Source: Methylobacterium sp. Leaf108 (lineage in GTDB: Bacteria > Pseudomonadota > Alphaproteobacteria > Rhizobiales > Beijerinckiaceae). Taken from it: DNA of 64,000 nt. The stretch covers positions 187,797 to 251,796 of the forward strand of contig NZ_LMND01000031.1 in assembly GCF_001423265.1 (NCBI RefSeq). Reading direction: 5' to 3'. The notes under the pieces are model-generated. The model did not search any database, was not told the DNA's origin, and worked only from the letters and a program-made list of their open reading frames with translations. Below are positions 51,769-62,243 of the stretch, in pieces (positions within the stretch are counted from its first letter, which is position 1; each line of letters starts with the position of its first letter). Both the position numbers and the translations under genes were made by a program.

Positions 51769-52176
51769 ATGTCCGCACCGTCCCGCCGCCCCCTCGTGCT
51801 CCTGCTCGCCGGCGACGAGCTGACCCGCCGCATCAGCACCAGCTGCCTCGAAGCGTTCGACTACGAAGTGGTCAGCGCCCGCACCGCCGAGGAGGCCGAG
51901 CGCCTGCTGCTGTCGCTGCACGCCACCCGCCGCGTCGACGTGGTGATCACCGACGCCGACGTGCGCGACGCCGTCGACGGCCTGTCCCTGGCCAGCGTCG
52001 CCCGCTGCCTCGACCCCACGGTGAGCGTCATCTACACGGCCCGGCTGCCCTACCGCATCCCCGAGAACAAGAAGGTCTCCGGCGCACCCTGCCTGCGCAC
52101 CCCCTACCACGGCCACCAGCTCGTCGGCCTGATCGGCGGCCTGCGCCTGCCCGCCGCCGGCAACCGCGCCGCCTGA
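51769..52176 (+). CDS. Degenerate response-regulator receiver protein
   Basis: A 135-aa single-domain protein with a receiver-like fold: LVLLLAGDELTRRI, FDYEVVSARTAEEAERLL, VDVVITDADVRDAVDGLSLA. Asp62 stands at the phospho-acceptor position and Asp16/Glu17 at the acidic pair. The conserved Lys before the last proline is replaced by Thr111 (CLRTPYHGHQL instead of LxKPF), so normal phosphorylation chemistry is doubtful. No output domain is present. ATG 51769 opens the domain. It stands alone, convergent with the amidase operon, six bases before its end. Confidence 0.78.
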   Translation: MSAPSRRPLVLLLAGDELTRRISTSCLEAFDYEVVSARTAEEAERLLLSLHATRRVDVVITDADVRDAVDGLSLASVARCLDPTVSVIYTARLPYRIPENKKVSGAPCLRTPYHGHQLVGLIGGLRLPAAGNRAA

Positions 52177-52182
52177 CGGGGT

Positions 52183-53517
52183 TCACGCCGGAAACCGGAC
52201 CTCGCGGCCGATCGCGGCCTCGCACCAGCGCCCGACCCGCAGCAGCCGCAGGTCCTGGCGATAATCTGCGCAGAGCTGGATCCCGAGCGGCAGGCCGCTG
52301 TCGGCGAACCCGACCGGCAGCGTCAGGGCCGGGGCGCCCAGGCACGTCCAGGGCACGTTGAAGCCCGGATCGCCGGTGCTGGCGAGCCCCTCCGGCGCCG
52401 CGCCGGGGGCGGGCACGGTGAGGACCGCATCGAACCCATCGAGAACCCGGCCGAGCCCGGCCCGCAGGTCCCGCTGCCGGCGCAGGGCCGCCACGTAGTC
52501 GGGAGCGGGCACGGCGCGGCCCTCGGCGATCAGGCCGGCCAGGGGCTCGCTCACGAGGGTGGGCCAGCGGTCGCGCAAGGGGCCGAAGGTGGCGCTCGCC
52601 TCCGCCGCCAGGATCACGGCGGCGATGGTCCAGAGCGCGTCGAAGGCCTGGGGCCACTCCGTCTCCACCACCACGGCCCCGGCCATGCGCAGGCGCTCGG
52701 CGGTGGCCAGCAGCAGGTCCTGCTGCGCGCCCTCGACCTCGCTCCAGCGCGAGGTGCGCATGAGGGCGAGGCGGGGCGGGCGCCCGAGGTCGAGGTCGAG
52801 GTCGATGTCGAGGTCGGCTTCGGTCCCGACCCGGAACGGCGGCAGCGGCAGCCCGTGCGGGTCGGCGTCGCTGGCCGCCGCGAGCAGGCTCAGGGCGTAG
52901 GCGGCGTCCGCCACGGCGCGGGTGAAGAACCCGACGTGGTCGAGGGAACCGGCGAGGGGATGCACCCCGGTGCGGGGAATCGCGCCGTAGCTCGGCTTGA
53001 AGCCGACCACGCCGCAGAACGCCGCCGGCCGGATCACCGAGCCCATGGTCTGGGTGCCCAGCGCCAGCGGCACGATGCCGGCGGCCACGGCCGCCGCCGA
53101 ACCGCTCGACGAGCCGCCCGGCGTATGGCCGGGGTTCCACGGGTTGCGGGTCGGGCCGGGATGGCGGAACGCGAACTCGGTGCTCACGGTCTTGCCGAAG
53201 ATGGTGGCCCCGAGCGCGCGCAGGCGCGCCACCACCTCGGCATCGGCCCGGGGCACATCACCGGCATGGATCGGCGAGCCGTTGGTGGTGGGCATGTCGC
53301 GCGTGGCGACGATGTCCTTGATCGCCACCGGGATGCCGGCGAGCGGCGCCCCGGGGGCGTCGACCGCCGCCGCCGCGTCGAGGTGGGCGAAGGCGTGGAG
53401 GCGGGGCTCCCACGACCGCGCCCGGTCGAGGCAGGCCTCGCGGTAGGCGGCGGGGTCGAGGGTGCCCGCGCGCAGGGCGCGCAGGGCGTCGAGGAGGCCG
53501 AGGCGGTGCATGGCCAT
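52183..53517 (-). CDS. Amidase signature family enzyme
   Basis: It hydrolyses amide bonds; the substrate is unknown. The 444-aa protein has the Ser-Ser-Lys triad: Lys67 in IPVAIKDIVAT, the cis-Ser near 136 in TPGGSSSGSAAAVAAG and the nucleophile Ser160 in TQTMGSVIRPAAFCG (canonical TGGSIRxPA). A run of alternating Asp/Leu (about residues 239-249, LDIDLDLDLG) is an unusual acidic insertion. It is the last gene of a three-gene minus-strand run after formamidase and a binding protein, 4 bases from the latter, which suggests uptake and hydrolysis of an amide compound. ATG 53517 is the natural start. Confidence 0.9.
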   Translation of the reverse strand: MAMHRLGLLDALRALRAGTLDPAAYREACLDRARSWEPRLHAFAHLDAAAAVDAPGAPLAGIPVAIKDIVATRDMPTTNGSPIHAGDVPRADAEVVARLRALGATIFGKTVSTEFAFRHPGPTRNPWNPGHTPGGSSSGSAAAVAAGIVPLALGTQTMGSVIRPAAFCGVVGFKPSYGAIPRTGVHPLAGSLDHVGFFTRAVADAAYALSLLAAASDADPHGLPLPPFRVGTEADLDIDLDLDLGRPPRLALMRTSRWSEVEGAQQDLLLATAERLRMAGAVVVETEWPQAFDALWTIAAVILAAEASATFGPLRDRWPTLVSEPLAGLIAEGRAVPAPDYVAALRRQRDLRAGLGRVLDGFDAVLTVPAPGAAPEGLASTGDPGFNVPWTCLGAPALTLPVGFADSGLPLGIQLCADYRQDLRLLRVGRWCEAAIGREVRFPA

Positions 53518-53521
53518 GCCG

Positions 53522-54490
53522 TCAGTTGGCCGCCAGGGCCTTGGCGATGAAGTCCTTGCGCACGAAGGTGTCGTAGTCGGGCTGGGCGGCGAGGTTGCCC
53601 AGGGCGATCTGCGTGTCGAGGCCGAGCGCCAGCGCCGCCTTGGTGATGTCGACGCTCACCGGATAGACCTTCTCGTCCATCATGCGCTTGACGGCGGCCT
53701 CGACCACGGCCGGATCGAGGTTCGGGAACTGGCGCTTGGCCACCGCCACGGCCTTGGCCGGCTCGGCCTGCATCAGGGTGACCGCCGCCTGCATGCCGTT
53801 GACGAAGGCCTGGGCCGCGGCCGGGTCGACGTCCTTGCGCGCGCTCACCGCCGAGAAGGCGTAGGGGCCGTAGAGCTTGGGGAACCCGAGCACCACCTTC
53901 ATGCCCTTGGCCACGACCTGGTCGAGGCCGGGTTCGTAGAGCACCGCGACCTTGGCCTGGCCGGCCAGGAAGGGGCCGGGCTCGGTGCCGAGCTGGACCT
54001 GGGTGAGGGTCACGTCGTCCTTCGAGAGGCCGTTCTCCTTGAGGAGCTTGAGGAACAGCGACGTGCTCGTGGTCGGCATCAGGCCGGTGACGATGGTCTG
54101 GCCCTTGAGGTCCTGGACGCCGGTGAAGTTGAAGTCGGGCGTCGTGGCGATCCACACGGCCGCCCCGTTGACGACGTTGGCGATGACGTTGACGGGAGCG
54201 CCCTTCGAGGCGGCCACCGCCGTCCATTCCGGCCCGTGGATCGAGAACTCGGCGCTCTTCGAGATGACGGCCGAGAGGGCGACGCTCGGGGCGCCGGCCG
54301 TCTCCTTGGTCACCGCGATCCCGGCCTTGGCGAACAGGCCCTCGTCCATGGCCACGTAGAGCGGCAGGTAGAGCATCGACTGGAAGGCCTGCGAGACCGT
54401 GGCCTTCAGGGCCTGCGCGCAGGCCGGGCCGGCCGAGAGGAGGGAGCCCAGGAGGGCGAGGGCGGGGAGGGTCTTGCTCAGTGCCGTCAC
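53522..54490 (-). CDS. ABC transporter substrate-binding protein (NMT1/SsuA-like)
   Basis: A 322-aa periplasmic binding protein of the NMT1/THI5-like group (taurine, sulfonate, nitrate or pyrimidine-like ligands). Signal peptide (LPALALLGSLLSAGPACA); then SQAFQSMLYLPLYVAMDEGL, typical for the group, KSAEFSIHGPEWTAVAASKG and LKGQTIVTGLMPTTSTSLFL. GTG 54490 is preceded by GAGG at suitable spacing. No permease or ATPase gene lies in the run, so transport must use components encoded elsewhere. Placement between a formamidase and an amidase suggests an amide or urea-like ligand; this is inference. Confidence 0.87.
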   Translation of the reverse strand: MTALSKTLPALALLGSLLSAGPACAQALKATVSQAFQSMLYLPLYVAMDEGLFAKAGIAVTKETAGAPSVALSAVISKSAEFSIHGPEWTAVAASKGAPVNVIANVVNGAAVWIATTPDFNFTGVQDLKGQTIVTGLMPTTSTSLFLKLLKENGLSKDDVTLTQVQLGTEPGPFLAGQAKVAVLYEPGLDQVVAKGMKVVLGFPKLYGPYAFSAVSARKDVDPAAAQAFVNGMQAAVTLMQAEPAKAVAVAKRQFPNLDPAVVEAAVKRMMDEKVYPVSVDITKAALALGLDTQIALGNLAAQPDYDTFVRKDFIAKALAAN

Positions 54491-54573
54491 GGGGGAACCT
54501 CGGCGTTTCGGTGGTGGGAGGGACGTGCGGGTGGGGAAGGGAGGTGTTCGGAGAGGCCCGCGCGGGGTGCGGG

Positions 54574-56016
54574 TCAGCTCGGCCGATCCGAAAAGATCGC
54601 CTTCTTGACGATGGCGTGGACGCCCCAGTTGCCGTCGACGACCTGGGTGATGCCGAAGTCGACGGCGATCGACATCAGCGAGATCGCCTCGTCCTCGGTG
54701 AGCCGGTGGGCGTGCATCAGGAACTGGCGCATCTTGCGGAAGGCATCGCGCATGGCGAGGTCGATGGAGGACTTGCCGAAGATCGCGGCCTGCGCGTCGG
54801 GCCCGAGGTCGACGAGGTAGTTCGGGTAGCTGAACCCTGAGAGCACCCACTCCTCGGCCGTCTCGATCATCGGGAAATCGAGGGCCTCGAGGGAGGTGCC
54901 GGCCAGATCCGCCTTCTTGTGCAGCACGAACTGGAAGGTGCCGGTGAGCGAGCACTCGATGGCGGTGCCGCACAGCTCCGAATCGCCCTGGCTGGCGTGG
55001 GGGTCGCCCACCGAGAACAGGGCACCGGGCACGGCCACCGGGTAGTACATCGTGGCGCCCTTGCCGATGCGCCAGTTGTCGATGTTGCCGCCGGTGTAGC
55101 TCGGGGGAATCGAGTTCACCATGTCGGCCTCCCTGGGCGCGAGCCCCATGGTGCCGAAATGCGGGCGGATCGGGATGCGCACGCCCTTGAGGACGTCGAA
55201 GTTGCGCTTGGTCTTCGTGTGGTCGACCGGCAGGCCGGGATAGTCGATGGTCGGATGGACGACCCCGTCGGGGTCGGTGACGCCGGGCCAGGGGAAGTTG
55301 TAGACGGCCTTGGCCCAGTCCCTCGCGCCGCTGGCGTCGACCTCGTAGATGGTCACGACCTCGCGGGTGCGGTCGCCGGTGATCATGTCCTTGTGGTGGT
55401 AGCCCCACCAGGCGGCGGCGTTGCTGCCGAAGCTGCGGCCCTCGAATGTCGGGTTGGCGCAGGGGCGCGGCGCCACGTCGAGGATGCGGACCTCGAGGAC
55501 GTCGCCGGCCTCCGCCCCGCGGATCGCCACCGGACCGGTGCAGATGTGGACGCCCAGCCCCCCGCCCGGGCCGAGGGGCGAAGTCTCGGGGCCGGCACCG
55601 CGGCGGGCGACGCCCTTGGCCTCCTTCGTCCAGAGGAAGACGCTCTCGGCGCCGGGGTCGCCCGTCACCATGCGCTCGGCATCGTCGTTGGCGTGGTGGG
55701 TCAGGGTCTCGATGGTGACGTAGTCACCGGACGCGATCTCGACCTGGGGCTTGAGGAGCTTCGAGAAGTAGCCCCAATGCACCGTCTCGGCGGTGGCCGG
55801 CAGATGGTAGTGCGCGGTCCGTCTGATCCCCTTGGCGCTCGCCTGCGCCAGGGCAGGGCCGACCAGCGAGATGCCGCCCGCGGCGAGGGCGGCCGCCCCA
55901 CCGGTGGCGAGAAAGCCGCTCTTGATGAAGGCGCGCCGCTCCGGCGCGAGCTCGCCGAGGAAGCGCCGGCGATGCTCTTCGAAGCCGGCGCAGTTCGGAT
56001 CGTCACCACGGCACAT
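54574..56016 (-). CDS. Acetamidase/formamidase with Tat signal
   Basis: It belongs to the FmdA_AmdA family, which releases ammonia from short amides such as formamide. The 480-aa protein carries marks SKLLKPQVEIASGDYVTIET, HICTGPVAIRGAEAGDVLEV, FGTMGLAPREADMVNSIPP, GDPHASQGDSELCGTAIE. Unusually, the N-terminus has a twin-arginine signal, ERRAFIKSGF followed by a hydrophobic stretch to VGPALAQA, so this enzyme is probably exported folded to the periplasm, whereas classical FmdA is cytoplasmic. ATG 56016 (MCRGDDPNC) has GGGAG upstream; ATG 56046 is possible. It is the first gene of the amide run. Confidence 0.88.
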   Translation of the reverse strand: MCRGDDPNCAGFEEHRRRFLGELAPERRAFIKSGFLATGGAAALAAGGISLVGPALAQASAKGIRRTAHYHLPATAETVHWGYFSKLLKPQVEIASGDYVTIETLTHHANDDAERMVTGDPGAESVFLWTKEAKGVARRGAGPETSPLGPGGGLGVHICTGPVAIRGAEAGDVLEVRILDVAPRPCANPTFEGRSFGSNAAAWWGYHHKDMITGDRTREVVTIYEVDASGARDWAKAVYNFPWPGVTDPDGVVHPTIDYPGLPVDHTKTKRNFDVLKGVRIPIRPHFGTMGLAPREADMVNSIPPSYTGGNIDNWRIGKGATMYYPVAVPGALFSVGDPHASQGDSELCGTAIECSLTGTFQFVLHKKADLAGTSLEALDFPMIETAEEWVLSGFSYPNYLVDLGPDAQAAIFGKSSIDLAMRDAFRKMRQFLMHAHRLTEDEAISLMSIAVDFGITQVVDGNWGVHAIVKKAIFSDRPS

Positions 56017-56151
56017 CGCGTCGCTCCCGCCACCCGTCGCGGAAAACATGTATGCAAGCCAGCGGCCAAAGTCCGTGCAGGCCGGGCTTCGTCGGGACCG
56101 GGTCTCCGGCACGGCGGCGACGTCGCCTGAGACATATCTGCCACGCGCATT

Positions 56152-56196
56152 TCGTTTTTCGGAAAAACGATCGAACCCGATGGGTCTCTACACGTT
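56152..56196. promoter_or_regulatory. Inverted repeat and EcfG-like motif in a divergent promoter region
   Basis: The 345-base gap 56017-56361 separates divergent starts. TCGTTTTT (56152-56159) and AAAAACGA (56163-56170) form an inverted repeat with a CGG spacer, a possible operator. Directly after it, CGAAC (56172-56176), 16 bases and CGTT (56193-56196) differ by one base from the EcfG consensus, reading toward the PhnA-like gene, although 165 bases upstream of its start. The rest of the gap has no gene. Confidence 0.4.
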
Positions 56197-56361
56197 GGCG
56201 GTCGGTGAAACGCAGGTTCGACCCGGCACAACGGGTTCCTCACGCTCACTCCACCATTGGGTCGTCTTCGCTCCCCGTCGGATCCGGCGGAGAATGAATA
56301 CGATTATTTGGTATACCACCAGCTTTCGTCTTTCTCGCGTACGACCATCAGGAGTCCCACC

Positions 56362-57267
56362 TTGGCCCTTTCTACGACCCTCCACCCATCCGCATCGACG
56401 ACCGCCGAGGTTCGGGACGCGGGTACCACCGTCGCCCTCAACCAGGTCTCCTGGGGCGCCGTCTTCGCCGGAGCCGTCGCGGCGCTGGTCGCGCAGATGA
56501 TCCTCAACATGGTCGGCCTCGGCATCGGCCTCTCCGTCCTCAACCCGACCGGCACCGACACCCCGACCGCCGGTTCGCTGTCGACGGGCGCCGGCCTGTG
56601 GTGGGTGATCTCGGGCATCGTCGCCTCGGCCATCGGCGGCTTCCTCGCCGGGCGCCTGTCGGGCCGGCCGGCCGGCACCTCCGCCTACCACGGCCTGGTG
56701 TCCTGGGCGGTGACGACCCTCGTCATCGTCTACCTCCTGACCTCGGCGGTGGGCGGCCTCATCGGCGGTGCCTTCGGCGGCATCACCAGCGTGATCGGCG
56801 GGGCCGGTTCGGCCGTCGGCGGCGCGGCCCAGACGGCGGCCCAGGCCGCGGCCCCCTCGCTGACCAAGATCTCCAACCCGCTCGACGGCATCGAGAACCA
56901 GGTCCGCCAGTCCACCGGCAACCAGGACCCGCAGGCCCTGCGTGACGCCGCCGCCGCCGCCGTGCGCGCCTATCTCTCGGGCGACGCCTCGCAGAAGGCC
57001 CAGGCCGAGACCAAGGCCGCCGACGCCCTCGCCAAGGCGCAGGGCATCCCGGCGGACCAGGCCAAGGCCCAGATCCAGGACTACCAGCGCCAGTACGAGG
57101 CCACCGTGGCCGACGCCAAGCAGAAGGCCACGGCTGCCGCCGAGGCGACCCGCAGCGCCGCCGCGCAGGGTGCCCTCTACGCCGCCCTCGCCCTGGTGCT
57201 CGGTGCCCTCGCGGCCTTCTTCGCCGGCCGCATGGGTTCGGTGTCGCCGGTCGTGCGTCGTCACTGA
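56362..57267 (+). CDS. PhnA-like membrane protein
   Basis: A 301-aa membrane protein annotated as PhnA-like in related genomes (from memory); it is not related to the E. coli PhnA zinc protein. Two early helices (WGAVFAGAVAALVAQMILNM, WVISGIVASAIGGFLAG), a third (VTTLVIVYLLTSAVGGLIGG) with glycine-zipper character, an alanine-rich probably periplasmic coiled region (KAQAETKAADALAKAQG) and a last helix (ALYAALALVLGALAAFFAG). TTG 56362 is chosen because CAGGAG lies 7 bases upstream and the family starts at this point. It may be stress-regulated. A strong terminator follows. Confidence 0.78.
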   Translation: MALSTTLHPSASTTAEVRDAGTTVALNQVSWGAVFAGAVAALVAQMILNMVGLGIGLSVLNPTGTDTPTAGSLSTGAGLWWVISGIVASAIGGFLAGRLSGRPAGTSAYHGLVSWAVTTLVIVYLLTSAVGGLIGGAFGGITSVIGGAGSAVGGAAQTAAQAAAPSLTKISNPLDGIENQVRQSTGNQDPQALRDAAAAAVRAYLSGDASQKAQAETKAADALAKAQGIPADQAKAQIQDYQRQYEATVADAKQKATAAAEATRSAAAQGALYAALALVLGALAAFFAGRMGSVSPVVRRH

Positions 57268-57296
57268 CGCCGGCTGACGGCCAGACCTGACAAGAG

Positions 57297-57328
57297 AACG
57301 GCCCCCGGATCGCTCCGGGGGCCGTTTT
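57297..57328 (+). terminator. Intrinsic terminator after the PhnA-like gene
   Basis: AACGGCCCCCGGA (57297-57309) pairs perfectly with TCCGGGGGCCGTT (57314-57326) around TCGC, followed by TT. The A-rich left flank (GAGAA) lets it act also on the convergent maeB transcript. Confidence 0.9.
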
Positions 57329-57342
57329 CGTTCGCCGGTTCG

Positions 57343-57370
57343 CAGCACAAGGTGATCGACCGGAAATGCA

Positions 57371-57373
<3 letters not shown>
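57343..57373. repeat. Partial copy of repeat family B at the maeB stop
   Basis: CAGCACAAGGTGATCGACCG then GAAATGCATCA resembles the right third of family B (CATCACGAAGTGATCAACCGG then AAAGGGGATGA in copy 2, split here). It overlaps the maeB stop codon on the minus strand. The left two thirds are absent. Confidence 0.4.
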
Positions 57374-59704
<2,331 letters not shown>

Positions 59705-59761
59705 GGGCCTCCCTCCCTGGATCGCGCGCCGTTGTCGCGCCCTCGTGCCGTCCCGATCCGG

Positions 59762-60430
59762 ATGGCTCCGTTGAGGACTCTGTTGCACCGCCTGCGGACC
59801 CTGCGCAACCCGCACAACGAGACCCGCCTGCACCTGGCGCGGCTCGCGCGCCGGCACGGTTTCAGCATCGGCGCCTACTCCTACGGGTGCCCGAAGGTGC
59901 GCTTCGCCGGGTCGGGAAAATCCCTGACGATCGGCCGGTATTGTTCCATCGCCGACCATGTCGAGATCATGCTCGGGGGCGACCACCGCCTCGACTGGGT
60001 GACGACCTACCCCTTCGCGGCCATGGACGGCCTGTGGCCGGGCGTGGAGGCGCCGCCGGACTACCAGGTCTCGCGCGGCGACGTGACCATCGGCAGCGAC
60101 GTCTGGCTCGGCACGGGCTGCCTGGTCCTGTCGGGCGTCACCATCGGCCACGGGGCGGTGGTGGCCGCCCGCGCGGTGGTGAGCCGCGACGTGCCGCCCT
60201 ACGCGGTGGTGGCCGGCAACCCCGCCCGGGTGGTCCGCCACCGGTTCGAGGCCACCGCCATCGCCGACCTCCTCGAGACCGCCTGGTGGGACCGCGACCC
60301 GGCCACCATCGCGAGCCTGGTGCCGCTCCTGCAGAGCGGGCGGGTGGCGGAGGTGGCGGCGGCGCTGCGAGCGGATCGCGAGAGAAGCCAAAGGCCGCCC
60401 GCCGTTGCGGCGGCGGCGCGAATTTCCTAA
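59762..60430 (+). CDS. Hexapeptide-repeat acetyltransferase (CatB/LacA-like)
   Basis: A 222-aa O-acetyltransferase with a left-handed beta-helix. The N-terminal residues about 1-45 are basic; then hexapeptide turns start with VRFAGSGKSLTIGRYCSIAD and the typical xenobiotic acetyltransferase loop EIMLGGDHRLDWVTTYPF, followed by TIGSDVWLGTGCLVLSGVTI, GHGAVVAARAVVSRDVPPY and VVAGNPARVVRHRF. His of GGDHR is the catalytic residue in this family. The acceptor is unknown (sugar, antibiotic or surface polysaccharide). ATG 59762 follows GATCCGG; only 57 bases separate it from the divergent maeB start. Confidence 0.92.
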   Translation: MAPLRTLLHRLRTLRNPHNETRLHLARLARRHGFSIGAYSYGCPKVRFAGSGKSLTIGRYCSIADHVEIMLGGDHRLDWVTTYPFAAMDGLWPGVEAPPDYQVSRGDVTIGSDVWLGTGCLVLSGVTIGHGAVVAARAVVSRDVPPYAVVAGNPARVVRHRFEATAIADLLETAWWDRDPATIASLVPLLQSGRVAEVAAALRADRERSQRPPAVAAAARIS

Positions 60431-60468
60431 ACCCGCCGCCTGCCGACCTGCTGTTCAAGGCCCCGACG

Positions 60469-60720
60469 ATGTCCGATACGCCCCCCGACCGCCTCGCGGT
60501 GAACCCCAACAGCCCGTTCTACAACGAGGCGATCCTGGAGCGCGGCATCGGCATCCGCTTCAAGGGCGTCGAGAAGACCAACGTCGAGGAGTATTGCGTC
60601 AGCGAGGGCTGGGTCCGCCTGTCGGCCGGCAAGACCCTCGATCGCGCCGGCAACCCGATGACGGTCAAGCTCAAGGGCCCGGTCGAGCCCTACTTCCGGC
60701 AGGCGCCCGAAGAGGCGTGA
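60469..60720 (+). CDS. DUF3297 family protein
   Basis: An 83-aa soluble protein that matches DUF3297 throughout: MSDTPPDRLAVNPNSPFYNE, ERGIGIRFKGVEKTNVEEYC and a C-terminal MTVKLKGPVEPYF. The family is widespread in proteobacteria with no known function, but the strong conservation and glutathione-enzyme-like neighbours elsewhere suggest a housekeeping role (inference). ATG 60469 is the family start. It is 38 bases after the acetyltransferase gene and possibly co-transcribed; it converges on the 60779 gene. Confidence 0.9.
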   Translation: MSDTPPDRLAVNPNSPFYNEAILERGIGIRFKGVEKTNVEEYCVSEGWVRLSAGKTLDRAGNPMTVKLKGPVEPYFRQAPEEA

Positions 60721-60778
60721 GGTCGGGCTGAGGCGAGCGGGAGGCCCGGATGGGCCGCCCGCCCGGTCGTCCTGCGGC

Positions 60779-61429
60779 TCAGAACGTGCGCTTCTCGCGC
60801 ACCTGCCCGTCGAAGCCGACGTGGAGTTCGCGCTCGCGCCCGTCGGCGCCACGGGCGGCCACATCGAGGTGGCGCGGTCCGCGCTTGATCACCCGGACGT
60901 CGGAATAGCCCGCCGCCTCGACCCTGGCGGTCAGGGCCGGCACGTCGATGGTGGGGCCGAGGCCGACCTTGTCCTTGGCCCAGTCGAGGCCGCCGGGACG
61001 CGGACCGCCCGCCGGCCCGAGGACCACGACACGCCCGTCCGCACAGGTGATGGTCGCCGCGCGCAAAAAACCCTTCTCGAAGCGGCCCTGGACGGTGACG
61101 GCCTCGCCCTTGGTCACCAGGGTGGCCCCCTCGCCCTCGCGGCCGGTCTCTACCAGCGCCCGGCCGGTGGCGTCCTGCAGGACGAACTTATTGCCGTAGA
61201 TCTCGGCGACCTCGCCCTTGACGGCGGTGGCGGCCGAGGAGGCCAGCGCCGAGACGGCGACGGGGGCCACCGGCGTCGGCGCCACCGCGGCGGGCTGGGC
61301 CAGGGACAGTCCGGCCGCACCCAGCGCCAGCGGGGCGGCGATGGCGCCGACCACGAGCGCCCGGCGGCGGGGGCGCTTGGCGGCGGGAACGGCGGTAGGG
61401 GTCTGGGTGGTCTCGGTCTCGGTGGTCAT
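60779..61429 (-). CDS. Exported protein with OB-fold-like and PepSY-like regions
   Basis: A 216-aa protein with a basic N-terminus and one export or anchor segment (RALVVGAIAAPLALGAAGLSLA). Residues about 68-125 (VKGEVAEIYGNKFVLQDATG, VTVQGRFEKGFLRAATITCA) look like a bacterial OB-fold (BOF/DUF5666-like). The end (VPALTARVEAAGYSDVRVIK to FDGQVREKRTF) looks like a PepSY domain. PepSY proteins are often encoded beside PhoPQ-type two-component genes, as here, where the regulator is divergent at 61575. It may modulate the sensor or be its main target. ATG 61429 (MTTETETT) is preferred to ATG 61531. Confidence 0.72.
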   Translation of the reverse strand: MTTETETTQTPTAVPAAKRPRRRALVVGAIAAPLALGAAGLSLAQPAAVAPTPVAPVAVSALASSAATAVKGEVAEIYGNKFVLQDATGRALVETGREGEGATLVTKGEAVTVQGRFEKGFLRAATITCADGRVVVLGPAGGPRPGGLDWAKDKVGLGPTIDVPALTARVEAAGYSDVRVIKRGPRHLDVAARGADGRERELHVGFDGQVREKRTF

Positions 61430-61511
61430 GATGGCGATGTCCTGTCGGTGCGAAGTCCCCTCTCGGGTCGACGCCGGTCTAGGACACGGCCTCCAACCCG
61501 GACTGAACCGG

Positions 61512-61547
61512 CCGGTTAAGCCCCGGTTCAACGAGCCGGGTTAAGCC
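61512..61547. promoter_or_regulatory. Three GGTT(A/C)A direct repeats in the divergent promoter
   Basis: GGTTAAGCC (from 61514), GGTTCAACG (from 61525) and GGTTAAGCC (from 61539) stand in the same orientation, 11 and 14 bases apart. PhoP/OmpR-type regulators bind direct repeats with about 11-base periodicity. The site lies 28 bases before the regulator gene and 83 bases before the divergent gene, so it could control both. Confidence 0.5.
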
Positions 61548-61574
61548 GCCCGATCGCAAGGACCACGAGCCGCC

Positions 61575-62243
61575 ATGAAAATCCTGCTGGTGGAGGACGA
61601 TGCGCCCCTGGCCGCCGAGATCGAAAAGGCCCTGCGCGCCGAGAACTTCGCCCTCGACCGGGCGGGCAACGGCGAGGACGCCCAGCATCTGGGCGAGACC
61701 GAGCGCTACGACGCGGTGGTGCTCGACGTCGGCCTCCCGAAGCGCGACGGCATCGCGGTGCTCGGGGCCTGGCGCGCGGCCGGGCTGACGCTGCCCGTGC
61801 TGATCCTCACCGCCCGCGACGGCTGGAGCGACAAGGTCGCGGGCTTCAAGGCGGGCGCCGACGACTACCTCGTCAAGCCCTTCCGCATCGAGGAACTGGT
61901 GATCCGCCTGCGCGCCCTGGTGCGGCGGGCGAGCGCGGGGGGTGCGGCCCGGATCGCCTGCGGTCCCTTAAGCTTCGACGCCGGGCTCGGCACCTTCGAG
62001 CGCGACGGGCTGCCCCTGAAGCTCACCGGCCTCGAATGGCGGGTGCTGTCCTGCCTCATCCTGCGCAAGGACGGCGTGGTGCCCCGCGACCACCTCATCG
62101 AGAGCGTCTACGACGGCGATGCCGAGGTCGATTCGAACTCCGTCGAGGTCATCATCACCCGCCTGCGCCGCAAGATCGCCCCGGCCCGGATCGAAGGCGT
62201 GCGCGGCCACGGCTACCGCCTCCTCGACGGGGAGGGGGCGTGA
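61575..62243 (+). CDS. OmpR/PhoP-family response regulator
   Basis: A 222-aa two-domain regulator. The receiver has the acidic pair (LLVEDDAPLAAEI), the phospho-acceptor Asp in VLDVGLPKRDG, the conserved Thr in LTARDGW and Lys in YLVKPFRIEEL. The C-terminal winged helix shows LTGLEWRVLSCLIL, DSNSVEVIITRLRRKI and VRGHGYRL. The sequence is closest to PhoP/QseB/FeuP types. Its stop overlaps the GTG start of the kinase gene (GTGA). GGTT direct repeats upstream suggest autoregulation. Confidence 0.95.
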   Translation: MKILLVEDDAPLAAEIEKALRAENFALDRAGNGEDAQHLGETERYDAVVLDVGLPKRDGIAVLGAWRAAGLTLPVLILTARDGWSDKVAGFKAGADDYLVKPFRIEELVIRLRALVRRASAGGAARIACGPLSFDAGLGTFERDGLPLKLTGLEWRVLSCLILRKDGVVPRDHLIESVYDGDAEVDSNSVEVIITRLRRKIAPARIEGVRGHGYRLLDGEGA

